Shown here in pieces: positions 16,827-25,659 of a stretch of 27,608 bases of DNA. A program made the translations under genes and the position numbers. Where the stretch lies: positions 1-27,608 of the forward strand of contig JBAUID010000042.1 of assembly GCA_049680625.1 (NCBI GenBank), written 5' to 3'. Positions within the stretch are counted from its first letter, which is position 1. Every line of letters starts with the position of its first letter. The notes beneath the pieces are model-generated. The model had not been told where the DNA came from, did not search any database, and saw only the letters and a program-made list of their open reading frames with translations. The stretch is from JAUIAI01 sp049680625 (GTDB taxonomy: Bacteria; Pseudomonadota; Gammaproteobacteria; Burkholderiales; Burkholderiaceae_E).

Positions 16827-18114
16827 TGATTTCTCTACTTACAAAAACGATCCTGCACTCGTCGCCCTATCGAAATTAACAAGCGAATCGTTACGTTCAG
16901 TTCTCTCGAAAAACATTGATACGTCATTGCTTGACACGAACATCGAAAACTATTCTGTTTGTAATCTTCGCTATAAGCCGCAAAAGAAAATGATTCTGTC
17001 GTTAACGGCAACAGGAAGCCAACGACCAATCTCAATTCGGATCTTCCCTTCTGGAGAACTGAAGTCACGTCTACGCAGCGCGCAACGCCACAATCCGAAG
17101 CATGTTTTTTCGCTGCCAGAACTCGATGGGCTTGCATGGATATTTCCGGGCGAGAGAAAACTTCAGCTCGGAGTCGTGTCCGATTTCCAGACGCTTAAGG
17201 AACTACTTCAACGAAACCGCGGTTTCGAAATGAACTATCTACAGCTAAAGCGATTTGTTCCTGAACATACTTATACCGCCATTATTGACGGCAGATACGG
17301 CAACGAGTCGCCGGTTACCGAATATCTCAAATTGCATTACAACAATACCGGTTGTCACACAGCTTTGATGATGCGGGAGGTCGCCGATCAGCTTAGCCGT
17401 CAAAGAAAACAATCACTCACAATTGAGACACCGCTCAGGATTGGCTACCTACCCGCCCACCGACTCCTTATGCAGTCCGCACTACGGCGAGCCGAGGCGC
17501 AATCCCTTAACGATGCGAACATCGCTCGTGCCCTGGCTCAACTCCACGGCCTTAAGTTATCGAAACCCGGTGCGATAGCGCCTTTGCTGCCGGAACAGGT
17601 CAAACAAGACCTGAATGAACTACTTGACACCACCTACCCTCATAAAAAAGCGCGCATCAATGACATCTGGAAGACAATCCAACAACAATTAGTGTCAACA
17701 GCGCTTCCCGATAAGTCACATTTGGTACCTGTCCACGGCGATGTGCATCTGGGAAACTTCTTTCCCTTACAGAATGGCAATCTGGGAATCATCGATTTTG
17801 ATTCAATGAAATTGGATAAGCCTGAAACCGACTTATGTGGATTTTATGGATTCAAGCTTTGGTTAGCCCTTAGGAACAAGGAAAGTATTAGCGATACCCT
17901 TTCACAGTTCCCCGAATTCATCTCAAACTACAACTCGCACGCGAAACAACCGGTATTTCTCAAGCGCGCTTACTTAGTACTCGCTGAAAAAGTAATTTCA
18001 GAGCGTATCCGCCGCGGCCTCGCCCGAGGGAAGCTATCCGGCGAGGTTGAACTGATCGAATTCATGTCTCTAGCCGAGCAATGTTTATCAGCCGCAGAGG
18101 ATGCACCCGCATGA
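16816..18114 (+). CDS. Aminoglycoside phosphotransferase-fold kinase (intact catalytic motifs)
   Basis: Protein of 432 aa. The C-terminal half is an APH/choline-kinase-like phosphotransferase domain with the Brenner motif PVHGDVHLGN (H307-G308-D309...N314) and the metal-binding D327-F-D329, both intact. The N-terminal ~200 residues are divergent and would hold the N-lobe (for example MILSLTATGSQRPISIRIF). It probably phosphorylates a sugar, lipid-linked or other small alcohol rather than an antibiotic, given the operon context. The start overlaps the heparinase-like gene by 11 bp and the stop overlaps the ABC exporter start (ATGA). It is one of three proteins of this fold in the operon and the only one with a complete catalytic set. 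Confidence 0.82.
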   Translation: MHSDDFSTYKNDPALVALSKLTSESLRSVLSKNIDTSLLDTNIENYSVCNLRYKPQKKMILSLTATGSQRPISIRIFPSGELKSRLRSAQRHNPKHVFSLPELDGLAWIFPGERKLQLGVVSDFQTLKELLQRNRGFEMNYLQLKRFVPEHTYTAIIDGRYGNESPVTEYLKLHYNNTGCHTALMMREVADQLSRQRKQSLTIETPLRIGYLPAHRLLMQSALRRAEAQSLNDANIARALAQLHGLKLSKPGAIAPLLPEQVKQDLNELLDTTYPHKKARINDIWKTIQQQLVSTALPDKSHLVPVHGDVHLGNFFPLQNGNLGIIDFDSMKLDKPETDLCGFYGFKLWLALRNKESISDTLSQFPEFISNYNSHAKQPVFLKRAYLVLAEKVISERIRRGLARGKLSGEVELIEFMSLAEQCLSAAEDAPA

Positions 18115-19844
18115 AAAAAAAGGGACTTCGATATTTCTTGCGATACGGGTTACTACTTAAATCTCAAAGCCGGCAAGTCGTACTCGCGTACACATTTTCA
18201 ATAGCTGGTGTGGGGTTCTCACTTGCTATCCCCTGGCCTCTCAAGATACTGATTGATAATGTGCTTGCAGGAGAACCAACCAGTTCTTTCTTTTATTTGT
18301 ACTCCGGCACCATCCAGGTACTGGTACTTGCGGGACTTATGCTGTTTCTTGCTCTGGTCTCCGCGTTGACTCTATCTGCCGAGAAAATTCAGCACGCACG
18401 AGTTCGGGAACAGTTTGGGTACGATTTAAGAGATCAGCTCGTTCAAAAGGTTTACAAATTAAGCCGCTTCAGCCGACAGGCAGAGCGATCCGGCGAACTC
18501 ACGATGCGTTTATCAAGCGACGTGCAGCAGGTAAGTCGACTATTTTGTAAGACAGCATCGACTGTTATGAAATACACGGGGATCACTGTTTGCTCTCTTG
18601 TCGCTATTTTTTTAATAAGCATACCCCTGGGCGTATTATCGCTGGCCCTTGCAGCTATTCTTGCGAATCTGATGGTCTGGTATGGGCCAAAAGTCAGCGC
18701 TGCGAGCAAACGCAAAAGACAACTGGAAGGTGCCGTCGCCGCCCTGACGCAAGAGACCATTCGTGGCGTGGAACACGTGCAGGCAATGGGTCTTGAGAAC
18801 CAGAGCCGAAAACGCTATCTGTTAGAAGCTGCCGCCAGCCTGGCCGCAGGTGTAGAAGAAACCCGGGTCGCAGTTCAACTTGAACGGACAACCCAGTTCA
18901 TTGCCGGAATCGCCCTGGCATGCATTGCTGGCGCAGGAGGGCTTATGGTCTTGAACGGTGAATTGACCCTGGGCCTTTTAACCGTCTGCCTCGCCTATAT
19001 CAACGCGTTACTAAAGCCAATAGAAAAAATTAACGAATTGGCGATGTCTATTTCACAAGGGCTTGTGCGGGTCGAGCGGATTGAAGAAACCTTTGAGGCT
19101 CAAACAAGCATCGACCACAGCGACAATGAAGAACATCAAAGCTTTATCGGACGATTCGAAAGTATAGAATGCAAGGACATCATTTACCAATATCCAGACA
19201 ACAAGTCACCAACCATTACTCACTTTTCGCATCGGTTTACAAAAGGCGAATCTACTGTGATTGTCGGGAAAAGCGGCAGCGGAAAGAGCACAATTCTACG
19301 ATTGTTACTGCGTTTGTTAACCCCTGATAGCGGGGAGATCAGCGCCAACGGAACAAATTACAAACAGATTGAACCGAGTAGTCTTCGCTCTCAATGTGCG
19401 GTTGTAATGCAAGAATCCCATCTCTATGCGGGCACCATTCGCGATGTCTTAACAGAGCTCTCCCCTGACGCAGATGATCAGCAATTGCGCGAAGCACTTA
19501 AAGTAGTTGAACTCCTTTCGCTTGTTGATCAAATGGCTGACGGCTTGGACAGCTCCGTTGATGAATCAGCTTCGCAACTGTCTGGCGGACAAAAAACCCG
19601 CTTGATGCTCGCCCGAGCCCTGGTAAGTCAGCGCGCGGTACTAATTCTTGACGAACCATTCGCGAATATTGATGACGAATCGAAAAGAGTCATTGCTACC
19701 GGGATTAAGAAAATCAAGTCGCAATGCATTTTGATAGTCGTTACCCACGAAGACAGTCTGCGCGAAATAGCGGATCACATCCTCTGTCCGGAAAAATGGC
19801 GGACTAAAGTCCGAAAAACCGAGATGACAAATGCCGGATATTGA
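18111..19844 (+). CDS. ABC exporter, fused permease and ATPase
   Basis: Half-transporter of 577 aa in the MsbA/type I exporter style: six-helix membrane domain (~20-320) followed by the nucleotide-binding domain. It has Walker A GKSGSGKS at ~386-393, Q-loop VVMQESHLYAG, signature LSGGQ at ~490-494, Walker B VLILDEP and H-loop VVTHED. It would work as a homodimer in the inner membrane. The frame is open upstream to 18081, but ATG 18111 overlaps the preceding stop as ATGA and begins the expected MKKKGLRYFLRYG, with AGAGG about 10 nt upstream. It is the only transporter in the operon, so it is the likely exporter of the polysaccharide, a lipid-linked precursor or a peptide partner; the substrate is inferred. 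Confidence 0.92.
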   Translation: MKKKGLRYFLRYGLLLKSQSRQVVLAYTFSIAGVGFSLAIPWPLKILIDNVLAGEPTSSFFYLYSGTIQVLVLAGLMLFLALVSALTLSAEKIQHARVREQFGYDLRDQLVQKVYKLSRFSRQAERSGELTMRLSSDVQQVSRLFCKTASTVMKYTGITVCSLVAIFLISIPLGVLSLALAAILANLMVWYGPKVSAASKRKRQLEGAVAALTQETIRGVEHVQAMGLENQSRKRYLLEAAASLAAGVEETRVAVQLERTTQFIAGIALACIAGAGGLMVLNGELTLGLLTVCLAYINALLKPIEKINELAMSISQGLVRVERIEETFEAQTSIDHSDNEEHQSFIGRFESIECKDIIYQYPDNKSPTITHFSHRFTKGESTVIVGKSGSGKSTILRLLLRLLTPDSGEISANGTNYKQIEPSSLRSQCAVVMQESHLYAGTIRDVLTELSPDADDQQLREALKVVELLSLVDQMADGLDSSVDESASQLSGGQKTRLMLARALVSQRAVLILDEPFANIDDESKRVIATGIKKIKSQCILIVVTHEDSLREIADHILCPEKWRTKVRKTEMTNAGY

Positions 19845-20943
19845 ACTTCATACTCTTGCGGCGCTTCATGCCTACCAACCCGGTCCGTGGCAGCTGGAGT
19901 ACTCGAACTTTCGGCCTGGGAACAAGCTTATCTGCGTCGCCAGTCGTCCGAATTCACAAGATTACCTGACAATTCGAAATGATCTTGACCCAAATGATCT
20001 GGATAAGATCCATATATCTGGTATTGGGCTTGTGTCAATACATTCCCCTCTGGACGATCCTGCTTTCAAAAGTTTGCGAATTATGCTGGCTAGTTTCAGC
20101 GGCATTCGTGTTTTGCGATATCGCCCGGCAAAGCGAATAACTATTTGTGCGACACATCCGGCCAAAGGCGATGTAATCGTAAAATGTGTTGCATCCGGCG
20201 TCGACACCATCTATGCCCGCCTGTCAAAAGTTTGGGCGGCAAAAGATGAACTGAGTTTTTCGGTCAGCCAGCCGATCTCGCTTGTCACATATGCAAATCT
20301 TTTTGTGCAAAGCAAACTGTCGGAAAAAGAGATCGACTTCGATCATGCCGAAACGGCTATAAGCGCAGCGTCTCGTATCGCCAGAGCCATCGGATCACTG
20401 CATCGCTCAAGAATACGATTTGACGAACACTTCTCTGTTGTTAGTCAAGAAGCACGGAGTGAACGTTATTTGAAAATACTAAATGCCCGATTTCCGCAAT
20501 TTTCATACCAGTTAGACGCTTTGCGAAAAAGGCTTCGAGAAGAAGCACAACTGATTTCAGAACAAGTCCAAACTATTAAACCAATTCATGGCTCTCTCCA
20601 TGGGCAGCAATGGCTAATTGACGATACCAAGTTGGGGCTGGTTGATTTTGATCGCGCAGGGATGGGGGATGTTGAGTTGGACCTGGCGACTTTTGTGGCG
20701 CAATGGGATTTTGAATCTGAACCGACCGCGAACGCTGTCAAACAAGCGTTTATAAGCAACTACGCTGAGTCTGCGAATCATTCGATCAATAGTCGTCGTT
20801 TCACTTACTACCGCGCACATAAACATTTATCCAAGGCGTACAAATCGGGGAAGTCTGTCGATACGGCCGCGAATGAAGACAAATTACTTCGCTTTCTTGA
20901 CAGTGCTCATGATGTCTTATCTGTACGAGGTGACATCCTGTGA
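19831..20943 (+). CDS. Degenerate aminoglycoside phosphotransferase-fold protein
   Basis: Protein of 370 aa with an APH-like C-lobe. The Brenner motif is altered: PIHGSLHGQQW has S255 in place of the catalytic Asp and Q260 in place of the Asn, while the downstream VDFDRAGMGDVELDLATF (D272-F-D274) is kept. This suggests weak or lost kinase activity, perhaps with a retained nucleotide- or substrate-binding role. The N-terminal ~170 residues are divergent. It overlaps the ABC exporter gene by 14 bp and the next glycosyltransferase by GTGA. It may be a regulatory partner of the intact kinase two genes upstream; that is inference. Confidence 0.75.
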   Translation: MPDIELHTLAALHAYQPGPWQLEYSNFRPGNKLICVASRPNSQDYLTIRNDLDPNDLDKIHISGIGLVSIHSPLDDPAFKSLRIMLASFSGIRVLRYRPAKRITICATHPAKGDVIVKCVASGVDTIYARLSKVWAAKDELSFSVSQPISLVTYANLFVQSKLSEKEIDFDHAETAISAASRIARAIGSLHRSRIRFDEHFSVVSQEARSERYLKILNARFPQFSYQLDALRKRLREEAQLISEQVQTIKPIHGSLHGQQWLIDDTKLGLVDFDRAGMGDVELDLATFVAQWDFESEPTANAVKQAFISNYAESANHSINSRRFTYYRAHKHLSKAYKSGKSVDTAANEDKLLRFLDSAHDVLSVRGDIL

Positions 20944-22076
20944 AGATACTGTTCTATTGTCAAAGTTCAATTGGCATCGGACACCTAACGCGCACTTTTA
21001 AACTCGCCAGCGGACTGACCGACGAACATTCAGTCACAGTGATTTGTGGAGGGTATATGCCAGATGCACTGGTGATCCCATCAGGAATACACCTGATAAA
21101 ACTTCCAATACTCCTGATGTCAGATACGGGAACGTTGGAAACTCAACGCAAAGGCGAGTCCGTTGAGTCAGCTAAATTTCATCGGAGAAAATTGATACGC
21201 AAGATAGTCCTTAGTCTACAGCCTGACATCCTTATTATCGAAATGTTTCCGTTTGGACGAAAGCAGTTCGCTGACGAAATCATCGATTTAATTAATATCG
21301 CCAACGCTCACTTAAGTATGGCGGGCCACGATCGATCAAGAACCACTGTCGTTGCCAGCATTCGAGATATATTGGTTTCCCGCCCTAATAATCAAAATAT
21401 TTTTGATCAACGCGCCGTTAGTTGGCTCAATCAGTATTTTGACGCACTACTAATACATAGTGATCCGGACCTAATTTCCTTAGCGGAAACATTTACAGCA
21501 TACAGTCAGATTGAAATTCCAATTCATTACACGGGATTCGTATCTTCAAGCTCTCGAAATAAACCCAACAAGCGCGAATTACTAGCAGTAGTTTCAGCTG
21601 GGGGGGGACGAGTCGGCGAAGCCCTGGTCCGGACTGCAATGAAAGCTGCCACGCAGCTTAAGGAAGTCCTCGGATTGCGTACCATAATTATAGCCGGCCC
21701 GAATAGCGCAATTAGCGATTTTCACTCAAGCGGGTCATACGAATTGGTTCAGTTCGTTGACGACTTCGCTAGCTTGTTAACACAGGCAACATTGTCAATT
21801 AGTCAATGTGGTTACAACACCGCCACCGATGTCCTGGCATCAGATGTAGCTGCAGTTTTTGTTCCTTACGAGACGCCCAAGGAGGATGAACAGCAACGAC
21901 GTGCGGATTTATTGGCTGCCCGAAATCGTGCAATCTGTATTCGACCCGGCGAGTTGACTTCTGAACGTTTAGTCGCCGCAGCTCGTCAGGCACTAGAACT
22001 GCCATCGTCGATGGCTGTCAATCTGAATGGAGTAACAAATACCGTGCAGATCTTGGAGCATTACTATGGACGCTAA
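20940..22076 (+). CDS. MurG/GT28-like glycosyltransferase
   Basis: Protein of 378 aa with a GT-B fold of the MurG/UGT type. The N-terminus MKILFYCQSSIGIGHLTRTFKLA holds the glycine-rich acceptor-side loop. The C-terminal donor site is SISQCGYNTATDVLASDVAAVFVPY, then KEDEQQRRADLL. Its domain is clearly related to the glycosyltransferase half of the receiver fusion at 25636-27246 (shared S-x-G-x-GH-x-x-R, IKLP and GGYN/CGYN motifs). The GTG start overlaps the previous stop as GTGA and its end overlaps the deacetylase start. It probably adds a sugar to the lipid-linked or soluble intermediate. Donor unknown. Confidence 0.85.
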   Translation: MKILFYCQSSIGIGHLTRTFKLASGLTDEHSVTVICGGYMPDALVIPSGIHLIKLPILLMSDTGTLETQRKGESVESAKFHRRKLIRKIVLSLQPDILIIEMFPFGRKQFADEIIDLINIANAHLSMAGHDRSRTTVVASIRDILVSRPNNQNIFDQRAVSWLNQYFDALLIHSDPDLISLAETFTAYSQIEIPIHYTGFVSSSSRNKPNKRELLAVVSAGGGRVGEALVRTAMKAATQLKEVLGLRTIIIAGPNSAISDFHSSGSYELVQFVDDFASLLTQATLSISQCGYNTATDVLASDVAAVFVPYETPKEDEQQRRADLLAARNRAICIRPGELTSERLVAAARQALELPSSMAVNLNGVTNTVQILEHYYGR

Positions 22077-22824
22077 TCTTGAATTAATTGCGGAGGCCAT
22101 TGCGAAGAAAAAGGATCGGATTCACATCTTTTTTAGGAATGACGACGGTGGTTGGGCGCAGGAACGCCTCGACAACTTGTGGCACCTGATGTTGCGGCAC
22201 GGCCTACCGATGGACGTTGCTGTAATTCCTGATGCGTTAACAGAACAAATTGCTGATCGGCTGCACGGCTTGCACCAACGAAGCACCGGGATGCTGCGGT
22301 TCCACCAACATGGCTTCCGTCATCGAAATCATGAATTTTCTGACAGGAAATCTGAATTTGGCATATCGCGGACATTTGAACAGCAACTGACTGACATCGA
22401 CGAAGGACGTACGGTGCTTGGACGCTGGTTAGGCAATTCAGTCGACCCTTTTTTTACGCCCCCTTGGAATCGCTGTACTGATGTAACTATTAGTGCCTTG
22501 CACACACTTGGTTTTCAAGTCATTTCGAGAATTACAGGGTCCGATTCGTTGGTGTGCAACCAATTAAAGCCAATCGATGTCAGCATCGATTGGCTAAAGT
22601 CGCGAAAAGGACAGCGAATGACATGGGCGCAATTTTGCAATTATGCGAAATCACAATTTGAAATCGGCGATACGATCGGAATTATGCTTCATCACGAACA
22701 TATGGATACGCCGGAACTGGAACGATTTCAGCAATTTGTTAAGCTGCTTATGGCACAACCAAATGTTCAGTTCTGCTCAATGAAAGCGATCTTCGGCTGC
22801 GCAGTTCAAATTGATTCCCGTTGA
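22066..22824 (+). CDS. Polysaccharide deacetylase-family protein
   Basis: Protein of 252 aa, NodB/CE4-like. Visible motifs are F-R-N-D-D-G-G (D26, D27, metal and base), FHQHGFRHRNH at 79-89 (metal-binding histidines), KSEFG at 95-99 and TPPWNR at 131-136. The PPWNR and KSEFG marks are typical of a proteobacterial subgroup found in polysaccharide loci. No signal peptide, so it would act in the cytoplasm on N- or O-acetyl groups of a precursor. It overlaps the upstream glycosyltransferase by 11 bp. An amino-sugar component of the polymer is implied if the activity is N-deacetylation. Confidence 0.87.
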   Translation: MDANLELIAEAIAKKKDRIHIFFRNDDGGWAQERLDNLWHLMLRHGLPMDVAVIPDALTEQIADRLHGLHQRSTGMLRFHQHGFRHRNHEFSDRKSEFGISRTFEQQLTDIDEGRTVLGRWLGNSVDPFFTPPWNRCTDVTISALHTLGFQVISRITGSDSLVCNQLKPIDVSIDWLKSRKGQRMTWAQFCNYAKSQFEIGDTIGIMLHHEHMDTPELERFQQFVKLLMAQPNVQFCSMKAIFGCAVQIDSR

Positions 22825-22829
22825 TCACA

Positions 22830-24227
22830 ATGACGAGAAAGAAAGGAATCGCGCTGTTTCCGGGTGCCTTCAAACCCGCACACCGACAACATATACAGTC
22901 AATAGACCATCTGTGCGCATGCCCGGAAATCGACGAAGTTCGTGTCATCGTATCAAACCGAGCCCGCCTGCTTCCCGGTACAAACCTCTGCCTGGATGGT
23001 CGGGCCGGTGTCGATAGTCTGCGCTACTTACTCAAGTTTCATCCCCCGAAAAAGCCAGTTACCGTAGAGCTAGCCAAACACCGCGCAATAGATCAAGCTT
23101 TTAACTTCATCAATAAGGCGCCCCCAGACTCTACATTGTGGTTCTGCGTTGGTCGGGACGATATTGTTAACGGCGATCAGCGGTTCCACGCTCTTCCAGC
23201 ATATCCGCATCCGAGTTCAATCGCGCTAAAGTCGATGGTTTTACCATCAAGCAGCCCAATTATTCACGCAACCCAGCTCCGCGCGATGTTGACCCAGGAA
23301 CGGTACTGCAGCGCGATTGCCAAATTTTTGCCGACAATTCCAATGGCAGAAAGCGACGCAGCCGCATACAACTACTGGTCCCTATTACGTTCGTCAGTAT
23401 CACCTATAGCTGAAGTGGTAGAAAGTAAGCTGAGAAAGCTTCTCCTTGACTCAGAATTTGCGGGCTATGAAAGCCTGTCCGTGATCAAACCAGATTCAAT
23501 TGATCCTGATTTCCATCTGGTGACGGCAACGGGTGCGAAGTTTAAAGCCTCATACGCCGGCGACACAGTAGTAACCGGTATCTTCGATCTGCCTGGACAC
23601 CCCCTGCCGGCTAGACGACTTGCAGTTCAGGCCCGTCTTCTGCGCCATTTGAGCCGGCTACAAGTAGATAAGCGCTGGGTAGCCGATCGAGTCGTATATT
23701 GGGACAAATCACACCGACTACTTATTCTCGAAGAAGCACCGGGCTCCCCGCTTAGTTCCACGATAAGAGCAGAGAGCTCAAGCAAAGAATCACTCGATAT
23801 CATTGAGTTAGCCGCTGTATTTCTCGCCGACTTTCACGCGCTCCGTTCAATTAATGAACCGCTTTGGGGAAACGAAGCAAGTGAACACGCTCACTGGATT
23901 GAACGAGTTCGAATCGCGCCGAACGCCAAATTAGACAAATTGCTAATACCAAAAAAAGGCCTGGTTCACCTGAACTTCAGCCCGGACACAATCAAAGTAA
24001 GTGGCAATTTAGTAGGGCTATCCGGCTTTGATCGTTGCGGTGTTTTTGGAGATCCCGCATGGGACATAGCAACATTTCTACGGGCGTGCCGCCGTGAGCA
24101 TTCGGATCACATATTAGCCAATCAATTCATTTCAGCTTATCGCAGAGCTTGGAATACAGATCGTTCTATAGACAACGATCCAACACGCTGCGAACGCGCA
24201 ATTCTCATCGCCGAACTACTGGCTTAA
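22830..24227 (+). CDS. Nucleotidyltransferase fused to a phosphotransferase-fold pseudokinase
   Basis: Two-domain protein of 465 aa from ATG 22830. Residues ~1-175 form a cytidylyltransferase/NadD-like domain with FPGAFKPAHRQH (the G-x-F-x-P-x-H-x-G-H motif with Q replacing the last Gly) and HATQLRAML, the counterpart of the S-S-T-x-I-R motif. The C-terminal half is APH-like, but its catalytic motif reads HLNFSPDTI where H-G-D-x-x-P-x-N-I is expected, and LSGFDRCGVFGDPAWD where the first Asp of D-F-D is Gly. The kinase half is therefore probably inactive. The frame also allows TTG 22821, which overlaps the deacetylase stop (TTGA); neither start has a good Shine-Dalgarno. It is the last gene of the operon. 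It could activate a sugar phosphate to an NDP-sugar, substrate unknown. Confidence 0.78.
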   Translation: MTRKKGIALFPGAFKPAHRQHIQSIDHLCACPEIDEVRVIVSNRARLLPGTNLCLDGRAGVDSLRYLLKFHPPKKPVTVELAKHRAIDQAFNFINKAPPDSTLWFCVGRDDIVNGDQRFHALPAYPHPSSIALKSMVLPSSSPIIHATQLRAMLTQERYCSAIAKFLPTIPMAESDAAAYNYWSLLRSSVSPIAEVVESKLRKLLLDSEFAGYESLSVIKPDSIDPDFHLVTATGAKFKASYAGDTVVTGIFDLPGHPLPARRLAVQARLLRHLSRLQVDKRWVADRVVYWDKSHRLLILEEAPGSPLSSTIRAESSSKESLDIIELAAVFLADFHALRSINEPLWGNEASEHAHWIERVRIAPNAKLDKLLIPKKGLVHLNFSPDTIKVSGNLVGLSGFDRCGVFGDPAWDIATFLRACRREHSDHILANQFISAYRRAWNTDRSIDNDPTRCERAILIAELLA

Positions 24228-24236
24228 ACCGCCAGT
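24218..24236. terminator. Convergent terminator-like hairpin
   Basis: ACTGGC (24218-24223), a 7-nt loop, and GCCAGT (24231-24236) span the stop of the last operon gene and end two bases before the stop of the opposing porin gene. The 6-bp stem is short and followed by TATTAGAATTT on the plus strand, so it may be a weak two-way terminator. Confidence 0.4.
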
Positions 24237-24238
24237 TA

Positions 24239-25630
24239 TTAGAATTTCCACTTTAATAGGAGTTCAAAATGGTTCGAACTGCTGCGTGAGGCACCGTAGG
24301 CTTCTCCAGGATAAAAAAACCCCATAACCGCTTCCAGGGTGATTTTTTGTTCGCGCCAGTTTCGCAGACCAAACACCAAGTCGATCTCAGAGCCGAGTCG
24401 GCGGTTCATTCCATTTGGGTCAACCCTAATGCCATCATCTCGCAAAGCACTCGCCGCACTGATCTGGTTATAACGGTGATAAATCAAGTCGACAGACCAG
24501 TTTCGATTCGGGCGAATGCCGACGCCGGCCGTAAGAATAACAATGTTGCTTAGTTCAGGATCAAAAACATGCCCGTAGTACCGAAAACTTGCCACACCAC
24601 CGAATCTTCCTTTGTTACTGTGCAAACCCGACTGACGGAATGTACCCCCTGCCTGATCATCACTGCCATTTCCACCACCATAGGCTAAGGCAAGAGTGAA
24701 ATATGGACGACTTTTCAGCTTATGAAGTTTTTTAGTAATGCCGACATCAAAACCGAGGCCGCTTACTTTATCGGAACCGGTTCGTCCGAACATTAATGCG
24801 CCTTGTGCCCAGTAATTCAGATCTTGGGGCAGCCTTCCTTTGATCTGACCGCCCACGTAGCTAGAGCGCTCGTCATCGCCAAAGCCTCGTCCATCGACAT
24901 GCAGAACGTAGGCGCTACCTTGCTTGCGTTCATTGAATGCCTGGTAATATTGAAGAAAGTAGACATTCGGTTTCTCTTTGTTGTGTTCACCGGTAAAGCC
25001 GTCGCGCCAGAGGCTCTCACGACCGATGAACGCTTGCCAAGCATGGTCTTGTGCCATTTTCAGATAACTGATTGCGTCGATATCTTCGTCAAAAACCCAT
25101 TTCCGATCATCAACTACTTCTTGCCGGCCAACTGTAAGAAACACCTCTCGATCAGCTAGCCGCCAGCGCCCGTAAAGCCCTTTCAAGCTTAGTTCTGTTT
25201 CAGTTTCTGATGCGCCAGGCTTGCGACGTTCGATTTCACTACTGAGCTTGACCCGACCAAATAGCTGAAAGCGTTCACTTTGACGATAAATTCCAACCAA
25301 GCTGTATTCCGTTAACAAACCAATGTCGTCACGATTGTTGGCGCGATTTAGGTTCGAATTTCTCTCATTCGAGAACTCTAGTTCAAGTTGTGATTGATAC
25401 AAAATTTCTTGGTTCCACACATTGATGTGATCGAACCCCTCGCCATCTTCAACGGTATAGTCGACATCGACCGTTGTATCGCTCCTATAAAGAGAATTGT
25501 CGTGAGCCGCAAGTGACGATATCGGGAAAAAGAGCGCGGCAACAAAAACCATATTTTTTGTCGATCTACCCAAAAAACACTGAGCTTTCCTTCGCGATAG
25601 CGAACAGAATCGGTCAATTTCTCGTACCAT
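24239..25630 (-). CDS. Alginate-export-family outer-membrane porin (AlgE-like)
   Basis: Outer-membrane beta-barrel, 463 aa from ATG 25630, close to AlgE's length. A basic stretch is followed by a signal-like hydrophobic segment, MVFVAALFFPISSLA (~28-42), with probable cleavage near SLAA. The rest alternates aromatic and polar residues in strand-like runs (for example PYFTLALAYGGG, RFGGVASFRYYGH) and ends in an aromatic C-terminal strand, LLLKWKF, the classic barrel-assembly signal. The segments NRRLGSEIDLVFGLRNW and GFFYPGEAYG match the alginate export family. It overlaps the receiver-glycosyltransferase stop (TTG 25639 gives TTGA; ATG 25630 follows a hairpin). A start at 25549 (MVFVAAL) is also possible. 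It likely forms the outer-membrane exit for the polysaccharide. Confidence 0.82.
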   Translation of the reverse strand: MVREIDRFCSLSRRKAQCFLGRSTKNMVFVAALFFPISSLAAHDNSLYRSDTTVDVDYTVEDGEGFDHINVWNQEILYQSQLELEFSNERNSNLNRANNRDDIGLLTEYSLVGIYRQSERFQLFGRVKLSSEIERRKPGASETETELSLKGLYGRWRLADREVFLTVGRQEVVDDRKWVFDEDIDAISYLKMAQDHAWQAFIGRESLWRDGFTGEHNKEKPNVYFLQYYQAFNERKQGSAYVLHVDGRGFGDDERSSYVGGQIKGRLPQDLNYWAQGALMFGRTGSDKVSGLGFDVGITKKLHKLKSRPYFTLALAYGGGNGSDDQAGGTFRQSGLHSNKGRFGGVASFRYYGHVFDPELSNIVILTAGVGIRPNRNWSVDLIYHRYNQISAASALRDDGIRVDPNGMNRRLGSEIDLVFGLRNWREQKITLEAVMGFFYPGEAYGASRSSSNHFELLLKWKF

Positions 25631-25632
25631 TT

Positions 25633-25659
25633 CAGTCAAACCCCAAGTCGGTTTGACTG
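25633..25659. repeat. 10-bp inverted repeat over the porin start region
   Basis: CAGTCAAACC (25633-25642) and GGTTTGACTG (25650-25659) are perfect complements with a 7-nt loop. In the minus-strand mRNA this hairpin covers the end of the receiver-glycosyltransferase gene and stops 2 nt before the porin ATG at 25630, sequestering the only G-rich stretch that could act as a Shine-Dalgarno. Confidence 0.8.

Noticed and set aside
16816..18114. Reading the phosphotransferase-fold proteins as antibiotic resistance genes
   Set aside because: All are embedded by overlaps in a polysaccharide operon, two lack catalytic residues, and the fold is widely used for sugar and small-molecule kinases.
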